Positions 1 through 8,483 of a stretch of DNA of 20,622 nt are shown here, piece after piece. Below the pieces are notes generated by a model. The model was given only the letters and a program-made list of their open reading frames with translations. It did no database searches and was not told the origin of the DNA. How positions within the stretch are numbered: position 1 is the first letter of the stretch; every line of letters begins with the position of its first letter. Position numbers and translations under genes: made by a program. The DNA comes from a virus. The stretch covers positions 1-20,622 of IMG/VR virus record IMGVR_UViG_3300037502_001854. One strand, given 5' to 3'.

Positions 1-39
1 GTCAGACGCACGTGTTCGCGGAATTGATAGGGGTACGGT

Positions 40-519
40 ATGAGTAGTGCCGGACGGAAACCAAAACCGACAGCAATAAAAGAGCTTGCGGGCAATCCTG
101 GCAAGCGGCCATTGAACCAGCGCGAACCTAAACCGCGCGTTGTCATTCCGCCATGCCCAAAATGGTTGCAGGGCGAGGCGCGCGCAGAGTACAAACGGAC
201 GGCGCATATGTTGGTGAATCTGCGCGTGATGACTGAGGCTGACCGCGTGGCATTGGCAGCGTACGCTCACCAGTATGCCAAATGGCTAGAGGCCGAGCGC
301 ATGGTGCAAGAACAAGGCGCAGTCCTAATCAGCGACAAAGGTGGCGCGTACATCAACCCGTGGCAAAACATTGCCAACGGCGCATTGAAGACCATGCGGT
401 CATTGATGGCAGAATTCGGCATGACACCGGCCAGCCGCACGCGTATCAGCGCAGAGCCGGACGATTCGCAGCCGAAATCGTTGGCCGAGCAATTGTTTGA
501 GTTGGCAAAGAATGACTGA
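40..519 (+). CDS. terS: Phage terminase small subunit, P27 family
   Basis: This is the DNA-recognition subunit of the packaging motor; it selects phage DNA and recruits the large terminase. The 159-residue length and the N-terminus (GRKPKP, then a KELAGNPGKRPLN stretch) are typical of P27-family small terminases. The middle (about residues 55-125) is helical and carries the family pattern of an AY.QYA.W.EAE helix followed by NP....N.A...M....EFGMTPASR. The start is ATG 40, with a GGGG purine run about 6 nt upstream. The 39 nt before it are too short to assign, although one frame ends at a TGA (41-43) overlapping this ATG, so an upstream gene may abut it. The stop overlaps the terL start by 8 nt, consistent with translational coupling. 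Confidence 0.93.
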   Translation: MSSAGRKPKPTAIKELAGNPGKRPLNQREPKPRVVIPPCPKWLQGEARAEYKRTAHMLVNLRVMTEADRVALAAYAHQYAKWLEAERMVQEQGAVLISDKGGAYINPWQNIANGALKTMRSLMAEFGMTPASRTRISAEPDDSQPKSLAEQLFELAKND

Positions 520-2056
520 GCAGTTCTGGTTCGACAAGCGTGCCGCAGATTTGGCCGTCGCCTTCTTCGAGCGGCTGTTGGTTCACAGCAAGGGCGAGTG
601 GGCCGGCCAGCCGTTTGCGCTTCAACCGTGGCAGCGTGATGACATCATCCGGCCATTGTTTGGTTGGAAGCGCGCCGACGGCACACGCAAATACCGGCGC
701 GCCTATATCGAAATTCCCCGAAAAAATGGCAAAAGCACTTTATCAGCCGGACTTGCGCTTTACCTACTATTTGCCGATAGCGAACCAGGAGCCGAGGTGT
801 ACAGCGCAGCGGCAGATACCGACCAGGCGCGCATCGTGTTTGAAGAGGCGCAGCGCATGGTAGAGAGCAGTCCTGCGCTATCCAAATTCGGGCAGGTCTA
901 CAAACGCAGCATTATCGTACCAAGCGCAGGCGCAACATACCGAGTTATCAGCGCAGATGCTCACACGAAACATGGGTTCAACGCGCACGGCATCGTCTTC
1001 GACGAACTACACGCACAGCCAAACCGAGACCTGTACGACGTATTGAACACATCTACCGGCGCGCGTCGGCAGCCGATGATGATTATGATTACCACAGCCG
1101 GCTATGACCGTGAGAGCATTTGCTACGAACAACATGAGTACGCGCGCCAGGTGTCAACCGGCATCATAGATGACCCGACATTTTTTGCATACATTGCCGG
1201 GGCCGAGGACAATGATGACTGGACATCTCCGGTCACATGGGCCAAAGCGAATCCAGGGCTAGGCGTTACCATCAAAACGGATTATTTGGAGACCGAGTGC
1301 AAACGAGCGCAGGCATCGCCAGCATACCAGAACACATTTCGTCGCCTTCATCTTAACCAGTGGACATCGCAGGATGAGCGGTGGCTGGATATGGCAGCAT
1401 GGAACGCATGTTCGCAACCGTTGCCAGACCTAACCGGTCGGGACTGTTACGCCGGACTTGACCTTGCCAGCACAACAGACATTGCGGCATTGTCGCTCGT
1501 GTTTCCGCCGGTAGCGGAAGACGAACCATACTGGGTTATGCCATTCCTGTGGGTTCCAGAGGCTGCGCTGATTGACCGTGCGCGCCGAGACCGTGTGCCA
1601 TATGACGCGTGGACGCGAGATGGATACATGATCCACACGCCAGGGAATGTAATCGATTATGATTACATCGTGGACACGATTATTGAGCAGGGCAAGCAAT
1701 ACAATATCCAGGAGATCGCCTTCGACCGCTGGGGGGCGGCGTTGATTAGCCAACGTTTGACTGACCTGGGATTTCAGATGGTGCAATTCGGTCAGGGATA
1801 TGCCAGCATGTCATCTCCGATGAAAGAGTTTCACCGACTTGTGCTTGAGCAACGTTTGGCGCATGGCAATCATCCTGTGCTGCGGTGGATGGCTGACAAC
1901 GTGGTTGCGCGTCAGGATGCAGCGGGCAACGTCAAGCCGGACAAGGAACGCAGCCGCAGCAAAATCGACGGCATTGTTGCAACCATTATGGGATTAGACC
2001 GTGCTGTACGTCACGCGCCATCCGTATACGATGAGCGTGGTGTGCTGACGCTATAG
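512..2056 (+). CDS. terL: Phage terminase large subunit (ATPase and nuclease)
   Basis: This is the motor ATPase and headful nuclease that translocates DNA into the prohead. From the ATG at 512 it has 514 residues, the usual length. The Walker A-like motif is PRKNGKST at residues 69-76 (K74), Walker B is IVFDE at 161-165, and a coupling motif IMITTAG lies near 191-197. The C-terminal RNase H-like nuclease shows its expected acidic residues in GLDLAS (D317), IAFDRW (D405) and KIDGIVA (D486). An in-frame TTG at 497 is also possible, but ATG 512 overlaps the terS stop by 8 nt and gives the usual N-terminus. No clear Shine-Dalgarno is present, so coupling to terS is likely. The sequence belongs to the HK97/P27-associated Terminase_1 type. 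Confidence 0.96.
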   Translation: MTEQFWFDKRAADLAVAFFERLLVHSKGEWAGQPFALQPWQRDDIIRPLFGWKRADGTRKYRRAYIEIPRKNGKSTLSAGLALYLLFADSEPGAEVYSAAADTDQARIVFEEAQRMVESSPALSKFGQVYKRSIIVPSAGATYRVISADAHTKHGFNAHGIVFDELHAQPNRDLYDVLNTSTGARRQPMMIMITTAGYDRESICYEQHEYARQVSTGIIDDPTFFAYIAGAEDNDDWTSPVTWAKANPGLGVTIKTDYLETECKRAQASPAYQNTFRRLHLNQWTSQDERWLDMAAWNACSQPLPDLTGRDCYAGLDLASTTDIAALSLVFPPVAEDEPYWVMPFLWVPEAALIDRARRDRVPYDAWTRDGYMIHTPGNVIDYDYIVDTIIEQGKQYNIQEIAFDRWGAALISQRLTDLGFQMVQFGQGYASMSSPMKEFHRLVLEQRLAHGNHPVLRWMADNVVARQDAAGNVKPDKERSRSKIDGIVATIMGLDRAVRHAPSVYDERGVLTL

Positions 2057-2065
2057 GAGCCACAC

Positions 2066-2422
2066 ATGGCGCGCATTATTGAAGACCTGTATCAAATGAC
2101 ACAGGTGCAGAACTGGCTACACACCGTTGTAACGTTTGCGGCTAGTGGCGACAATACGATTATCAGCGCGCCGGGTGAGGGCAAGCGCATTGTCATCAAA
2201 ACGCTGATTATTCAGGATGAGGTCAGTAACGGCACGGTTTTGATTCTGAAATCAGGCAGCGTTAACCATATTCGATTGCACACTGAAAAGTCAGAGCGTA
2301 TTGTTCTGTCGTTTGCATATGGCGATGAATGGCGGTTGGCTCCGAATGCGGCATTGATTATCAATTTAGACGGCGCACATCAACACGCTGCATCTGTGCG
2401 TTATTGTGTGGAGAACGTGTAA
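2066..2422 (+). CDS. Small beta-rich phage protein between terminase and portal
   Basis: I do not recognise this 118-residue protein. It has no signal peptide or membrane segment. The sequence alternates hydrophobic and polar residues in short runs (RIVIKTLIIQ, GTVLILKSG, SERIVLSF, AALIINL) separated by turns, which suggests an all-beta sandwich of about 8 strands. An AGGAG Shine-Dalgarno sits 6-10 nt before ATG 2066, and its stop shares a base with the portal start (TAATG), so it is translated within the late operon. From this position and fold a minor virion component, for example a decoration or head-fibre-like subunit, is possible. That role is inferred from context only. Confidence 0.75.
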   Translation: MARIIEDLYQMTQVQNWLHTVVTFAASGDNTIISAPGEGKRIVIKTLIIQDEVSNGTVLILKSGSVNHIRLHTEKSERIVLSFAYGDEWRLAPNAALIINLDGAHQHAASVRYCVENV

Positions 2423-4422
2423 TGACAAATCCAGTCGCGCGTTTACTGAATCGAATCACTGAGCGGCGCGGCGTGTCTCCGCATGTTTATGAGTTGCTCG
2501 GTGCGGGGTTGACCTATGCGGGGCCGGACGTGTCCGAAATAGGCAGTCTGCGTTCTACGGCTGTTTATGCCTGCGTGCGGATTATCAGCGAGAGCATTGC
2601 ATCATTGCCGTTGGCATTGTACCGGCAGCAGGGCCGCAACAAAGAGCGCGCGCTAGACCATAATTTGTGGCCTGTATTGCATGACCTAGCAAACCCAGAA
2701 ATGACCAGCATGGAATGGCGCGAGTATGCGTTGTCGCATGTGTTGCTCTGGGGTAATCACTGGTCAGAGATAGAGTACGACGGGCGCGGGCGCGTGGTGG
2801 GGCTATGGCCGCTGCGACCGGATAAGATGGAAACCGCGCAACGTCGCTCAGACGGTTTATGGTGGGCATATCGTATGCCGGACAACACGCTGCGTTGGAT
2901 TCCGGCGGCACGGTTGCATCACCTTCGAGGATTGACCACAGACGGCGTGTGGGGATTATCGCCGATTCGCCTGGTCGCACGTCAAGCCATCGGTCTGAGC
3001 CTAGCCACCGAGGAATTTGGCAGCCGCTTCTTTAGCAACGGCGCGCGTCCTGGTCTGCTGCTGAAACACCCTGGCAAATTATCGCCTGGTGGGTTTGAGC
3101 GACTGCGCGCATCATTCGCCGGTGAGTACCAGGGATTGACCAACGCGCACAAAACCAAGATTCTGGAGGAGGGCATGGATATTAGCACTATCGGTATCCC
3201 GCCGGACGAAGCGCAGTTTTTGGAGACTCGGAAATTCCAGGTTACGGAGATTGCGCGTGTATTCCGTGTGCCTCCTCATTTGCTTGCAGACCTAGACCGT
3301 GCAACGTTCTCCAACATCGAACACCAGTCACTAGAGTTTGTCATGCACACGCTCAGGCCGTGGTTAGTGCGGCATGAACAGGCCATTGCGCGTGATCTGC
3401 TTACACCGGCAGAGCGCAGCACCCTATATGCAAAATACATCGTTGAAGGTCTGCTGCGCGGGGATACAGTCAGCCGCTATCAGGCATATGCCACCGGCAT
3501 CGTCAACGGATTCCTGACCCGCAATGAAGCGCGCGAGTTGGAGGACTGGAACCCGATTGACGGCCTGGACAAACCGCTTGTGCCATTGAACATGGTAGAG
3601 GTCGGCATGGAGCCGCCAGTTGCAGAACGCGCTGAGCATGGCAATATGCAGATTCGCGCCGAGGTCAGTGACCCGCAGGGATGGACAGTGCGCGAAGAGC
3701 GTGTGCGGCGCGACCGGCAGGCCATGATGAATCGCACCATCCGCCTATGGCAGGATGCCTCTGAGCGACTAGTCAAACGTGAGACAGCCGACATCCGGCG
3801 CGCCATCGGTCGCTATTTTGGCAAACGTGATGCGGCTGGATTCGAGACCTGGCTAGAGCGTTTCTATGAAGAGATGCGCGAATGGTTGCCAGACTATTTC
3901 CGCGCGTTGATGCTCACCTATGCCGAAACCATTTTGGCCGCAGTCGCTGATGAACTTGAAGGCGAGCCGATAGCAATTGATGACGGCGTGCGCGCATGGG
4001 TCGAGGCATATCTGACCAACCTGGCAGCAATTTATACCGTTGGCAGTGAGAAACAGCTTCGCACACTGATTGCCGAGGCCGAGGGCGACGAAGCCGCAGC
4101 CGAGGCCATTGAGGAGCGCATGGTTGGTTGGACTGAGACCAAGCCTGGGAAAATGGCATTAGAACAAACATTCGAGGCCGGTAATGCGCTCGCAATTTTG
4201 GGATATGCGCGATTAGGCATTGAGTTCTTGCGCTGGTCTGCGCGTGGCGAGTCGTGTCCATTGTGCCGCAAACTAGACGGGCGGCGCATTCCGATTCAGG
4301 GTGCGTTTGTAGATGAGGGTGATACGGTCGAGGCGGATGGTGTTGACCCACTGCCGATTGTACGCAAAATTAAACACGGGCCATTGCATGGCGGTTGTGA
4401 TTGTGTAGTCATACGGGGTTGA
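2422..4422 (+). CDS. HK97-family portal protein fused to a MuF/SPP1 gp7-like C-terminal domain
   Basis: The portal is the dodecameric ring at the capsid vertex through which DNA passes. Residues 1 to about 400 show the HK97 portal pattern: STAVYACVRIISESIASLPL near the N-terminus, then FFSNGARPGLLL, and TRKFQVTEIARVFRVPPHLL with the following SNIEHQSLEFV. Beyond about residue 425 lies a helical, charged region of roughly 180 residues. It ends in a MuF-type signature, CPLC (C612, C615) with LDGR, then HGPLHGGCDC (C659, C661) at the extreme C-terminus. In SPP1 and Mu this domain is a separate minor head protein encoded just after the portal; here the two are one 666-residue chain. ATG 2422 was chosen because it forms TAATG with the previous stop; the open frame runs further upstream, but that part overlaps the previous gene. 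Confidence 0.93.
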   Translation: MTNPVARLLNRITERRGVSPHVYELLGAGLTYAGPDVSEIGSLRSTAVYACVRIISESIASLPLALYRQQGRNKERALDHNLWPVLHDLANPEMTSMEWREYALSHVLLWGNHWSEIEYDGRGRVVGLWPLRPDKMETAQRRSDGLWWAYRMPDNTLRWIPAARLHHLRGLTTDGVWGLSPIRLVARQAIGLSLATEEFGSRFFSNGARPGLLLKHPGKLSPGGFERLRASFAGEYQGLTNAHKTKILEEGMDISTIGIPPDEAQFLETRKFQVTEIARVFRVPPHLLADLDRATFSNIEHQSLEFVMHTLRPWLVRHEQAIARDLLTPAERSTLYAKYIVEGLLRGDTVSRYQAYATGIVNGFLTRNEARELEDWNPIDGLDKPLVPLNMVEVGMEPPVAERAEHGNMQIRAEVSDPQGWTVREERVRRDRQAMMNRTIRLWQDASERLVKRETADIRRAIGRYFGKRDAAGFETWLERFYEEMREWLPDYFRALMLTYAETILAAVADELEGEPIAIDDGVRAWVEAYLTNLAAIYTVGSEKQLRTLIAEAEGDEAAAEAIEERMVGWTETKPGKMALEQTFEAGNALAILGYARLGIEFLRWSARGESCPLCRKLDGRRIPIQGAFVDEGDTVEADGVDPLPIVRKIKHGPLHGGCDCVVIRG

Positions 4423-4424
4423 TT

Positions 4425-5315
4425 ATGCCGTGGCATATTGAGAATGACAATCCGAAATGTAACGGGTGGGCAATGGTCAAAGATGACGATGGTGAAATCG
4501 AAGGCTGTCATCTAACAGAGGCCGCAGCATTAGCGCAAATGGCGGCATTGTATGCGAGCGAGGAACGAGGCATGGAAAATCGAGCCGGACGGGTACTGAG
4601 CAACAAAAACGAGGGCAAATTGCGCGAGGCGTTGGCTGCGTTGACTGAGGTTCTCGCTCAGTTGGACAGTGGCGACGAAATCAACAACCTGCGCGGGTTG
4701 GCCGGGGGATTTGAGCAGCGCACTGTCGGCATCGGTGATGTGGAGGTGCGTGCCGACGCTGAAATTCCGACCATCCGCGGTTATGCGGCGGTCTTCAATC
4801 GCATGAGTCAACCGCTCGGCAATTTCATGGAGCGCATTGCACCTGGCGCATTTGCCGACAGTCTAGCTTCCGATGTGCGAGCGTTGTGGCAACATGACAC
4901 CAGTCGCGTGTTGGGTCGCACCAAAAACGGCACGTTGAAAATTTGGGAGGATGAGCGGGGCCTGGGCTTCGAGGTCATGCCGCCGGATACCCAGGACGGG
5001 CGTGACGCGCTGGCATTGATTGCGCGCGGTGACGTTGACCAAATGTCATTCGGGTTTACGGTTCCAAGCGGCGGCGATTCCTGGCAACAAGATGGCGGGA
5101 TGCCAGTTCGGACACTGAACCGAGTCAATCTAATCGAGGTGTCGCCGGTGACATTTCCGGCCTATCTGGATACCTCGGCACAGGTATTGCGTACTGCGCC
5201 GGATTGGGTGCAACGGGCGTTGCATCCTGGCGTTGACGATAAACGGGCGGATGAGTTGACGCGGGCGCGTGACTATCTGCAACAACTACGTATCAGACTG
5301 GAGAAACTGAAATGA
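4425..5315 (+). CDS. HK97-family prohead protease (peptidase S78-like) with N-terminal extension
   Basis: This enzyme cleaves the capsid delta domain during prohead maturation. The 296-residue protein has its protease domain at about residues 108-255: IRGYAAVFN, then FMERIAPGAF, the catalytic His in LWQHD (H157), the catalytic Ser in MSFGF (S208), and LIEVSPVTFPAY (E238) in the conserved last block. Residues 1-46 are an extra module with NPKCNGWAMVKDDDGEIEGC and AQMAALYASE. A similar W-V-GCH-A-Q-AL block occurs in other phage capsid-maturation proteins. The last 30 residues are a helical tail. ATG 4425 starts 2 nt after the portal stop, and the stop overlaps the capsid start (ATGA). Confidence 0.94.
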   Translation: MPWHIENDNPKCNGWAMVKDDDGEIEGCHLTEAAALAQMAALYASEERGMENRAGRVLSNKNEGKLREALAALTEVLAQLDSGDEINNLRGLAGGFEQRTVGIGDVEVRADAEIPTIRGYAAVFNRMSQPLGNFMERIAPGAFADSLASDVRALWQHDTSRVLGRTKNGTLKIWEDERGLGFEVMPPDTQDGRDALALIARGDVDQMSFGFTVPSGGDSWQQDGGMPVRTLNRVNLIEVSPVTFPAYLDTSAQVLRTAPDWVQRALHPGVDDKRADELTRARDYLQQLRIRLEKLK

Positions 5316-6505
5316 ACGCAGTGGAATTGCGCCGTCAAAAAGCGCAAATTGTTGAGGAGGCTGGCGCGCTCGCCAAAACCGAAAACATTACGGACGAACA
5401 GCGCGCGCAGATTGACAAGATGTTGAGCAAGGCGGAACAGTTGGAGGCCGATGCCGTGCGCGCCGAAAAGCTGGAAAATTATCGCGGCGTTGTCAAGCCT
5501 TCGCCAGAGGCTCCGGCGTACCATGCACGGCGCACCGGCGATGATGCGCAGAGCATTTTCCTGCGCTACATCCGCACTGGCGACGAAGGCGCGCAGCGCG
5601 AAATCAATCCGGCGGTGCAGGCTGAATATCGTGCCAGCAATGACACGACCATCAACATCACGACCGCCGCCGACGGTGGCGACCTGGTTCCGACTGGCCA
5701 TTTCCAGGGCATTATCGAGCGTGCGCGTCCGTTGGCATTGTACAACCAGCTCGGCGTGCGCATGATTCCTGGCAGCGGCACGACCGTAAACGTGCCGACC
5801 GACAACGAGGCCGATGACGGTCAGTTTGTCAGCACGTCGGAATCCGGTGAGTTTGACCGCGACGCTCCGGCGGTGAATAAGGTCGCGATGACGTTGGTCA
5901 AATATACCAAACGCCTTGATTTGACCTATGAAATCATGCAGGATGAGGACTCCCGCTTGATGGACTTCCTCAATAACTTTGTAGGCGCGGGGATGGCTGC
6001 GACTATGAACAACCTGCTGATTACCGAGGCGTTGGCCGACGGCACTGCGGGTCTGACCCTGGACAGCGCAACGGCTATCGGTTCGGCGGAAATCCCCGAA
6101 CTGCTGTACAAACTCTCGGCGGAATATGCCGCTGGCAACAGCGTGGCATGGATGATGCGGCGTGCCACCGAGGGATATCTGCGCGGCCTTGCCAGCCAGA
6201 GCCAGTTCGTGTTTGGCAATGCGGTCGGCCCTGCCACCGGCAACGGCACGGCGGTCACGTCCTCGTTGTGGGGCATCCCGCTGCACACCAGCTCGTTCAT
6301 GGGTGGATTGCAGGCCAGCGGCAAGAGCCTGCTCATCGGCAATTTCAACTACATGGGTATGCGCCTCGACCCGACCATGACGTTCCTGCGCGACCCGTAC
6401 AGCCGCGCAAGCTACGGCGAGGTGCGGCTGCATTATTATTTCCGCACCGACTTCGAGGTGTTGCAGGCGGCGGCGTTCCAGTACGCAACGCATCCGACGG
6501 CCTAA
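5312..6505 (+). CDS. HK97-family major capsid protein
   Basis: This is the main shell subunit. The 397-residue length is standard. Residues 1 to about 65 are a charged coiled coil (RRQKAQIVEEAG, then KAEQLEADAVRAEKLE) that matches the delta/scaffolding domain removed by the upstream protease. The mature fold follows, with GGDLVPTGHFQGIIERARPL, YTKRLDLTYEIMQDE, and a C-terminal block MRLDPTMTFLRDPYSRASYG with LHYYFRTDFEVLQAAAFQ, all typical of HK97 capsids. GGAG at 5300-5303 lies 8 nt before the ATG, and the start overlaps the protease stop (ATGA). No separate promoter is visible. The exact cleavage site cannot be read from the sequence alone. Confidence 0.96.
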   Translation: MNAVELRRQKAQIVEEAGALAKTENITDEQRAQIDKMLSKAEQLEADAVRAEKLENYRGVVKPSPEAPAYHARRTGDDAQSIFLRYIRTGDEGAQREINPAVQAEYRASNDTTINITTAADGGDLVPTGHFQGIIERARPLALYNQLGVRMIPGSGTTVNVPTDNEADDGQFVSTSESGEFDRDAPAVNKVAMTLVKYTKRLDLTYEIMQDEDSRLMDFLNNFVGAGMAATMNNLLITEALADGTAGLTLDSATAIGSAEIPELLYKLSAEYAAGNSVAWMMRRATEGYLRGLASQSQFVFGNAVGPATGNGTAVTSSLWGIPLHTSSFMGGLQASGKSLLIGNFNYMGMRLDPTMTFLRDPYSRASYGEVRLHYYFRTDFEVLQAAAFQYATHPTA

Positions 6506-6506
6506 T

Positions 6507-7364
6507 ATGAGTGTGCTGATATTCACGCCAACATATGCGGACGCTATGCGGCCTGAGACGGCTGCCAGCATCCAGGCGCAAACGGGCGACATCGAATGGA
6601 CGTGGGAAGTGTCTCGACACAACCCATACCCAGGCGAGCGCAACATGCGCAATATCGTGGCGCAATATCAGCGAGCGTGGGAACTGGCGTTGGCGGGTGG
6701 GTATGATGCGCTGCTCACTGTAGAGCATGACATGGTACTCCCCGCCAACGCATTACAGACATTGTATAATACAAATGCGGGCGTGGTGTATGGCGTCTAC
6801 ATGCTGCGACACGGCACAAGGGCGTTGAACGCATGGCAGTATATCAACAATCGCAGCATGGGCATGAGTCTGAGCCTATATCCGGCAGAATTGAAACGCT
6901 ACAGGCAACGTGGTTGGGGGCGGGTGAGTGGCGTGGGCTGGGGTTGCACACTGATTCGACGTGAGATATTGACTCGAATCTCACCACGATACACCGACAA
7001 CACAGACGCAGGCGACATTCGATTTTCAACCGATTGCCTACACGCCGGAATTGAGATGATTGCACGGTTTGACGTACCGTGTTTGCACATAGAGCCGGAT
7101 GGTACGGTGTTGCATCCGTACCGAAATGGAGGAATTGTGAATCGGGTATTAGCAATGCAGGCAGTGACCGTTAACTCGGACGGCCAAACCATTGTGATGA
7201 AACCAGGCAGCTATTACAGCGTGACGCCGGATGTGGCGAATGATTTGCAACGTGCCGGATATGCCACCATCACCAACAATGAACCGGAAATGGCTGTGGC
7301 GCAACCAGTTACGGAAACGGCAACCGCGCCAGCGCAGCGAGGCCGCAAACGTGCCACTGCTTGA
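6507..7364 (+). CDS. Glycosyltransferase family 2-like protein with C-terminal phage head-associated domain
   Basis: This is a probable sugar transferase encoded inside the virion operon. Residues 1 to about 215 resemble a GT-A fold: MSVLIFTPTYADAM as the first strand, ERNMRNIVAQYQRAWELA, and YDALLTVEHDMVLP, where EHD (73-75) stands where the metal-binding DxD is expected. VSGVGWGCTLIRREIL and a late DTDCLHAGIEM-like segment (FSTDCLHAGIE, near 173-183) fit the family. Residues about 218-256 form a separate small module (TVNSDGQTIVMKPGSYYSVT, then DVANDLQRAGYATI) like the PG...V...A..L...G.A units often encoded just after phage capsid genes. A basic tail (RGRKRATA) follows. It begins 1 nt after the capsid stop with no Shine-Dalgarno. 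Virion glycosylation is an inference. Confidence 0.82.
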   Translation: MSVLIFTPTYADAMRPETAASIQAQTGDIEWTWEVSRHNPYPGERNMRNIVAQYQRAWELALAGGYDALLTVEHDMVLPANALQTLYNTNAGVVYGVYMLRHGTRALNAWQYINNRSMGMSLSLYPAELKRYRQRGWGRVSGVGWGCTLIRREILTRISPRYTDNTDAGDIRFSTDCLHAGIEMIARFDVPCLHIEPDGTVLHPYRNGGIVNRVLAMQAVTVNSDGQTIVMKPGSYYSVTPDVANDLQRAGYATITNNEPEMAVAQPVTETATAPAQRGRKRATA

Positions 7365-7887
7365 GGTGTTGACGCGCTGCTACAGACGGCCTGCGATGTT
7401 GGCCGCAAACCAGGCCAGTTTGCAGCGGCAAACTGATAGCGACTGGACACAGACGTTATTGATAGATGACGAAGGCCGTGGCATCGGTTGGAGTTATCGC
7501 AACATGGCGGCATATGCGCCAAAACTGACCGGCGATTATATCTGGATACTAGATGATGATGACGTGTGTATATTAGACACGTTGGTTGAGGATGTGCGCA
7601 GGATGGCGCGTAAAAATCCAGATGTAATTTTTGTGCGCATGAACCACGGGCCGCGTGGTGTGTTGCCAGGTCGCAACTGGCGCAATGCGCCGATGCAGGG
7701 CGATATCGGCGTAAGCGCGTACATTGTGCGACGGCAGGTCTGGCAGCTGCATTCCAACGCCTTTGGCAACCACTACGCTGGTGATTTCGATTTTATCAGT
7801 AGGGTTTACGCGCGCACACAGGCGCATGTTTGGTACAATGTAGTGGCAAGCGCAGTGCAACGTATCAGCAACGGGGAACCGGAATGA
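7351..7887 (+). CDS. Second glycosyltransferase family 2-like protein
   Basis: This 178-residue protein has a short GT-A core: PLLEVLTRCYRRPAML at the N-terminus, SLQRQTDSDWTQTLLIDDEGRG, then GDYIWILDDDDVCILDTLVE with an acidic DDDD metal/nucleotide-sugar motif (residues 68-71). GVSAYIVRRQVW and a late GDFDFISRVY complete the pattern. GTG 7351 is preferred because it gives exactly the family N-terminus; it overlaps the preceding glycosyltransferase by 14 nt. The open frame extends further upstream but only as a shadow of the first gene. Its stop overlaps the connector start (ATGA). It is shorter than most cellular GT2 enzymes and has no membrane segment, so it probably acts in the cytoplasm during assembly. 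The substrate is unknown. Confidence 0.83.
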   Translation: MPLLEVLTRCYRRPAMLAANQASLQRQTDSDWTQTLLIDDEGRGIGWSYRNMAAYAPKLTGDYIWILDDDDVCILDTLVEDVRRMARKNPDVIFVRMNHGPRGVLPGRNWRNAPMQGDIGVSAYIVRRQVWQLHSNAFGNHYAGDFDFISRVYARTQAHVWYNVVASAVQRISNGEPE

Positions 7888-8483
7888 AAATCAGTCCGAC
7901 GCGCATCCGCATCACAACGCAGCCGACCATCGAGCCGGTTAGCCGCACTGAGGCCAAACTGCATCTGCGCATTGACCATGCCACCGAGGATGATTTGATT
8001 GACCGGCTGATTACCACGGCGCGCATCCAATGCGAAGACATCGCCGGACGGTCATTCATCACGCGCACCTATACGGCTAAATTCGACTTGTGGCCGCGCA
8101 ATGACCGGATGCGTTTACCATTCCCGCCATTGATTAGCGTCTCCAGCATCACCTACACCGATGAAGATGGCAATACTGCGATTTACGCTGCGAGCAACTA
8201 TATCGTAGACAATTACAGCGAACCAGGCCAGTTGGTCATCAAAACGGACAGCACATGGCCGGACGTGACATTGCAGGAGGTCAACGGCATCACCGTGGTT
8301 TATACCGCAGGATATGGCGCGTTGGCTACCGATGTGCCTGCACGCTACCGCCAGGCCATGCTGCTTATGGTCGGCCATTTGTACGAAAATCGAGAAGCGG
8401 TGTTGGTCGGCAACGTCAACGCTGCTGAGCTACCGATGGCATTGAACGCGCTGCTGCTTACAGACCGTGGAGGTTGGTGGTAA
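7884..8483 (+). CDS. Head-tail connector protein, gp6-like / phiE125 gp8 family
   Basis: This is the first adaptor ring beneath the portal. The 199-residue protein has the family N-terminus (TIEPVSRTEAKLHLRIDH, then DDLIDRLITTARIQCEDIAGRSF), two helices that pack against the portal. A beta-rich middle follows (KFDLWPRNDRMRLPFPPLIS, SSITYTDEDG), ending in VYTAGYG and a helical VPARYRQAMLLMVGHLYENREAV. ATG 7884 overlaps the upstream stop (ATGA) and is preceded by a GGGGAACCGGA purine-rich stretch. Its position between the capsid/glycosyltransferase genes and the head-closure gene is the canonical one. Confidence 0.92.
   Translation: MKISPTRIRITTQPTIEPVSRTEAKLHLRIDHATEDDLIDRLITTARIQCEDIAGRSFITRTYTAKFDLWPRNDRMRLPFPPLISVSSITYTDEDGNTAIYAASNYIVDNYSEPGQLVIKTDSTWPDVTLQEVNGITVVYTAGYGALATDVPARYRQAMLLMVGHLYENREAVLVGNVNAAELPMALNALLLTDRGGWW

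Noticed and set aside
2-43. End of an upstream gene (frame ending TGA 41-43, overlapping the terS start)
   Set aside because: Only 13 codons are visible and another frame is also open to position 48, so there is too little to support a call.
3914-4351. 145-codon minus-strand frame
   Set aside because: It is antisense to the conserved MuF-like region of the portal and is Arg/Pro/His-rich in the manner of a shadow frame.
6148-6510. 120-codon plus-strand frame inside the capsid gene
   Set aside because: His/Arg/Pro-rich alternate frame of the capsid gene with no start signal.
5273-6652. 459-codon open frame on the minus strand
   Set aside because: It lies antisense to the major capsid gene, which has full HK97 motifs. 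The translation has no recognisable domain and looks like a codon-bias shadow.
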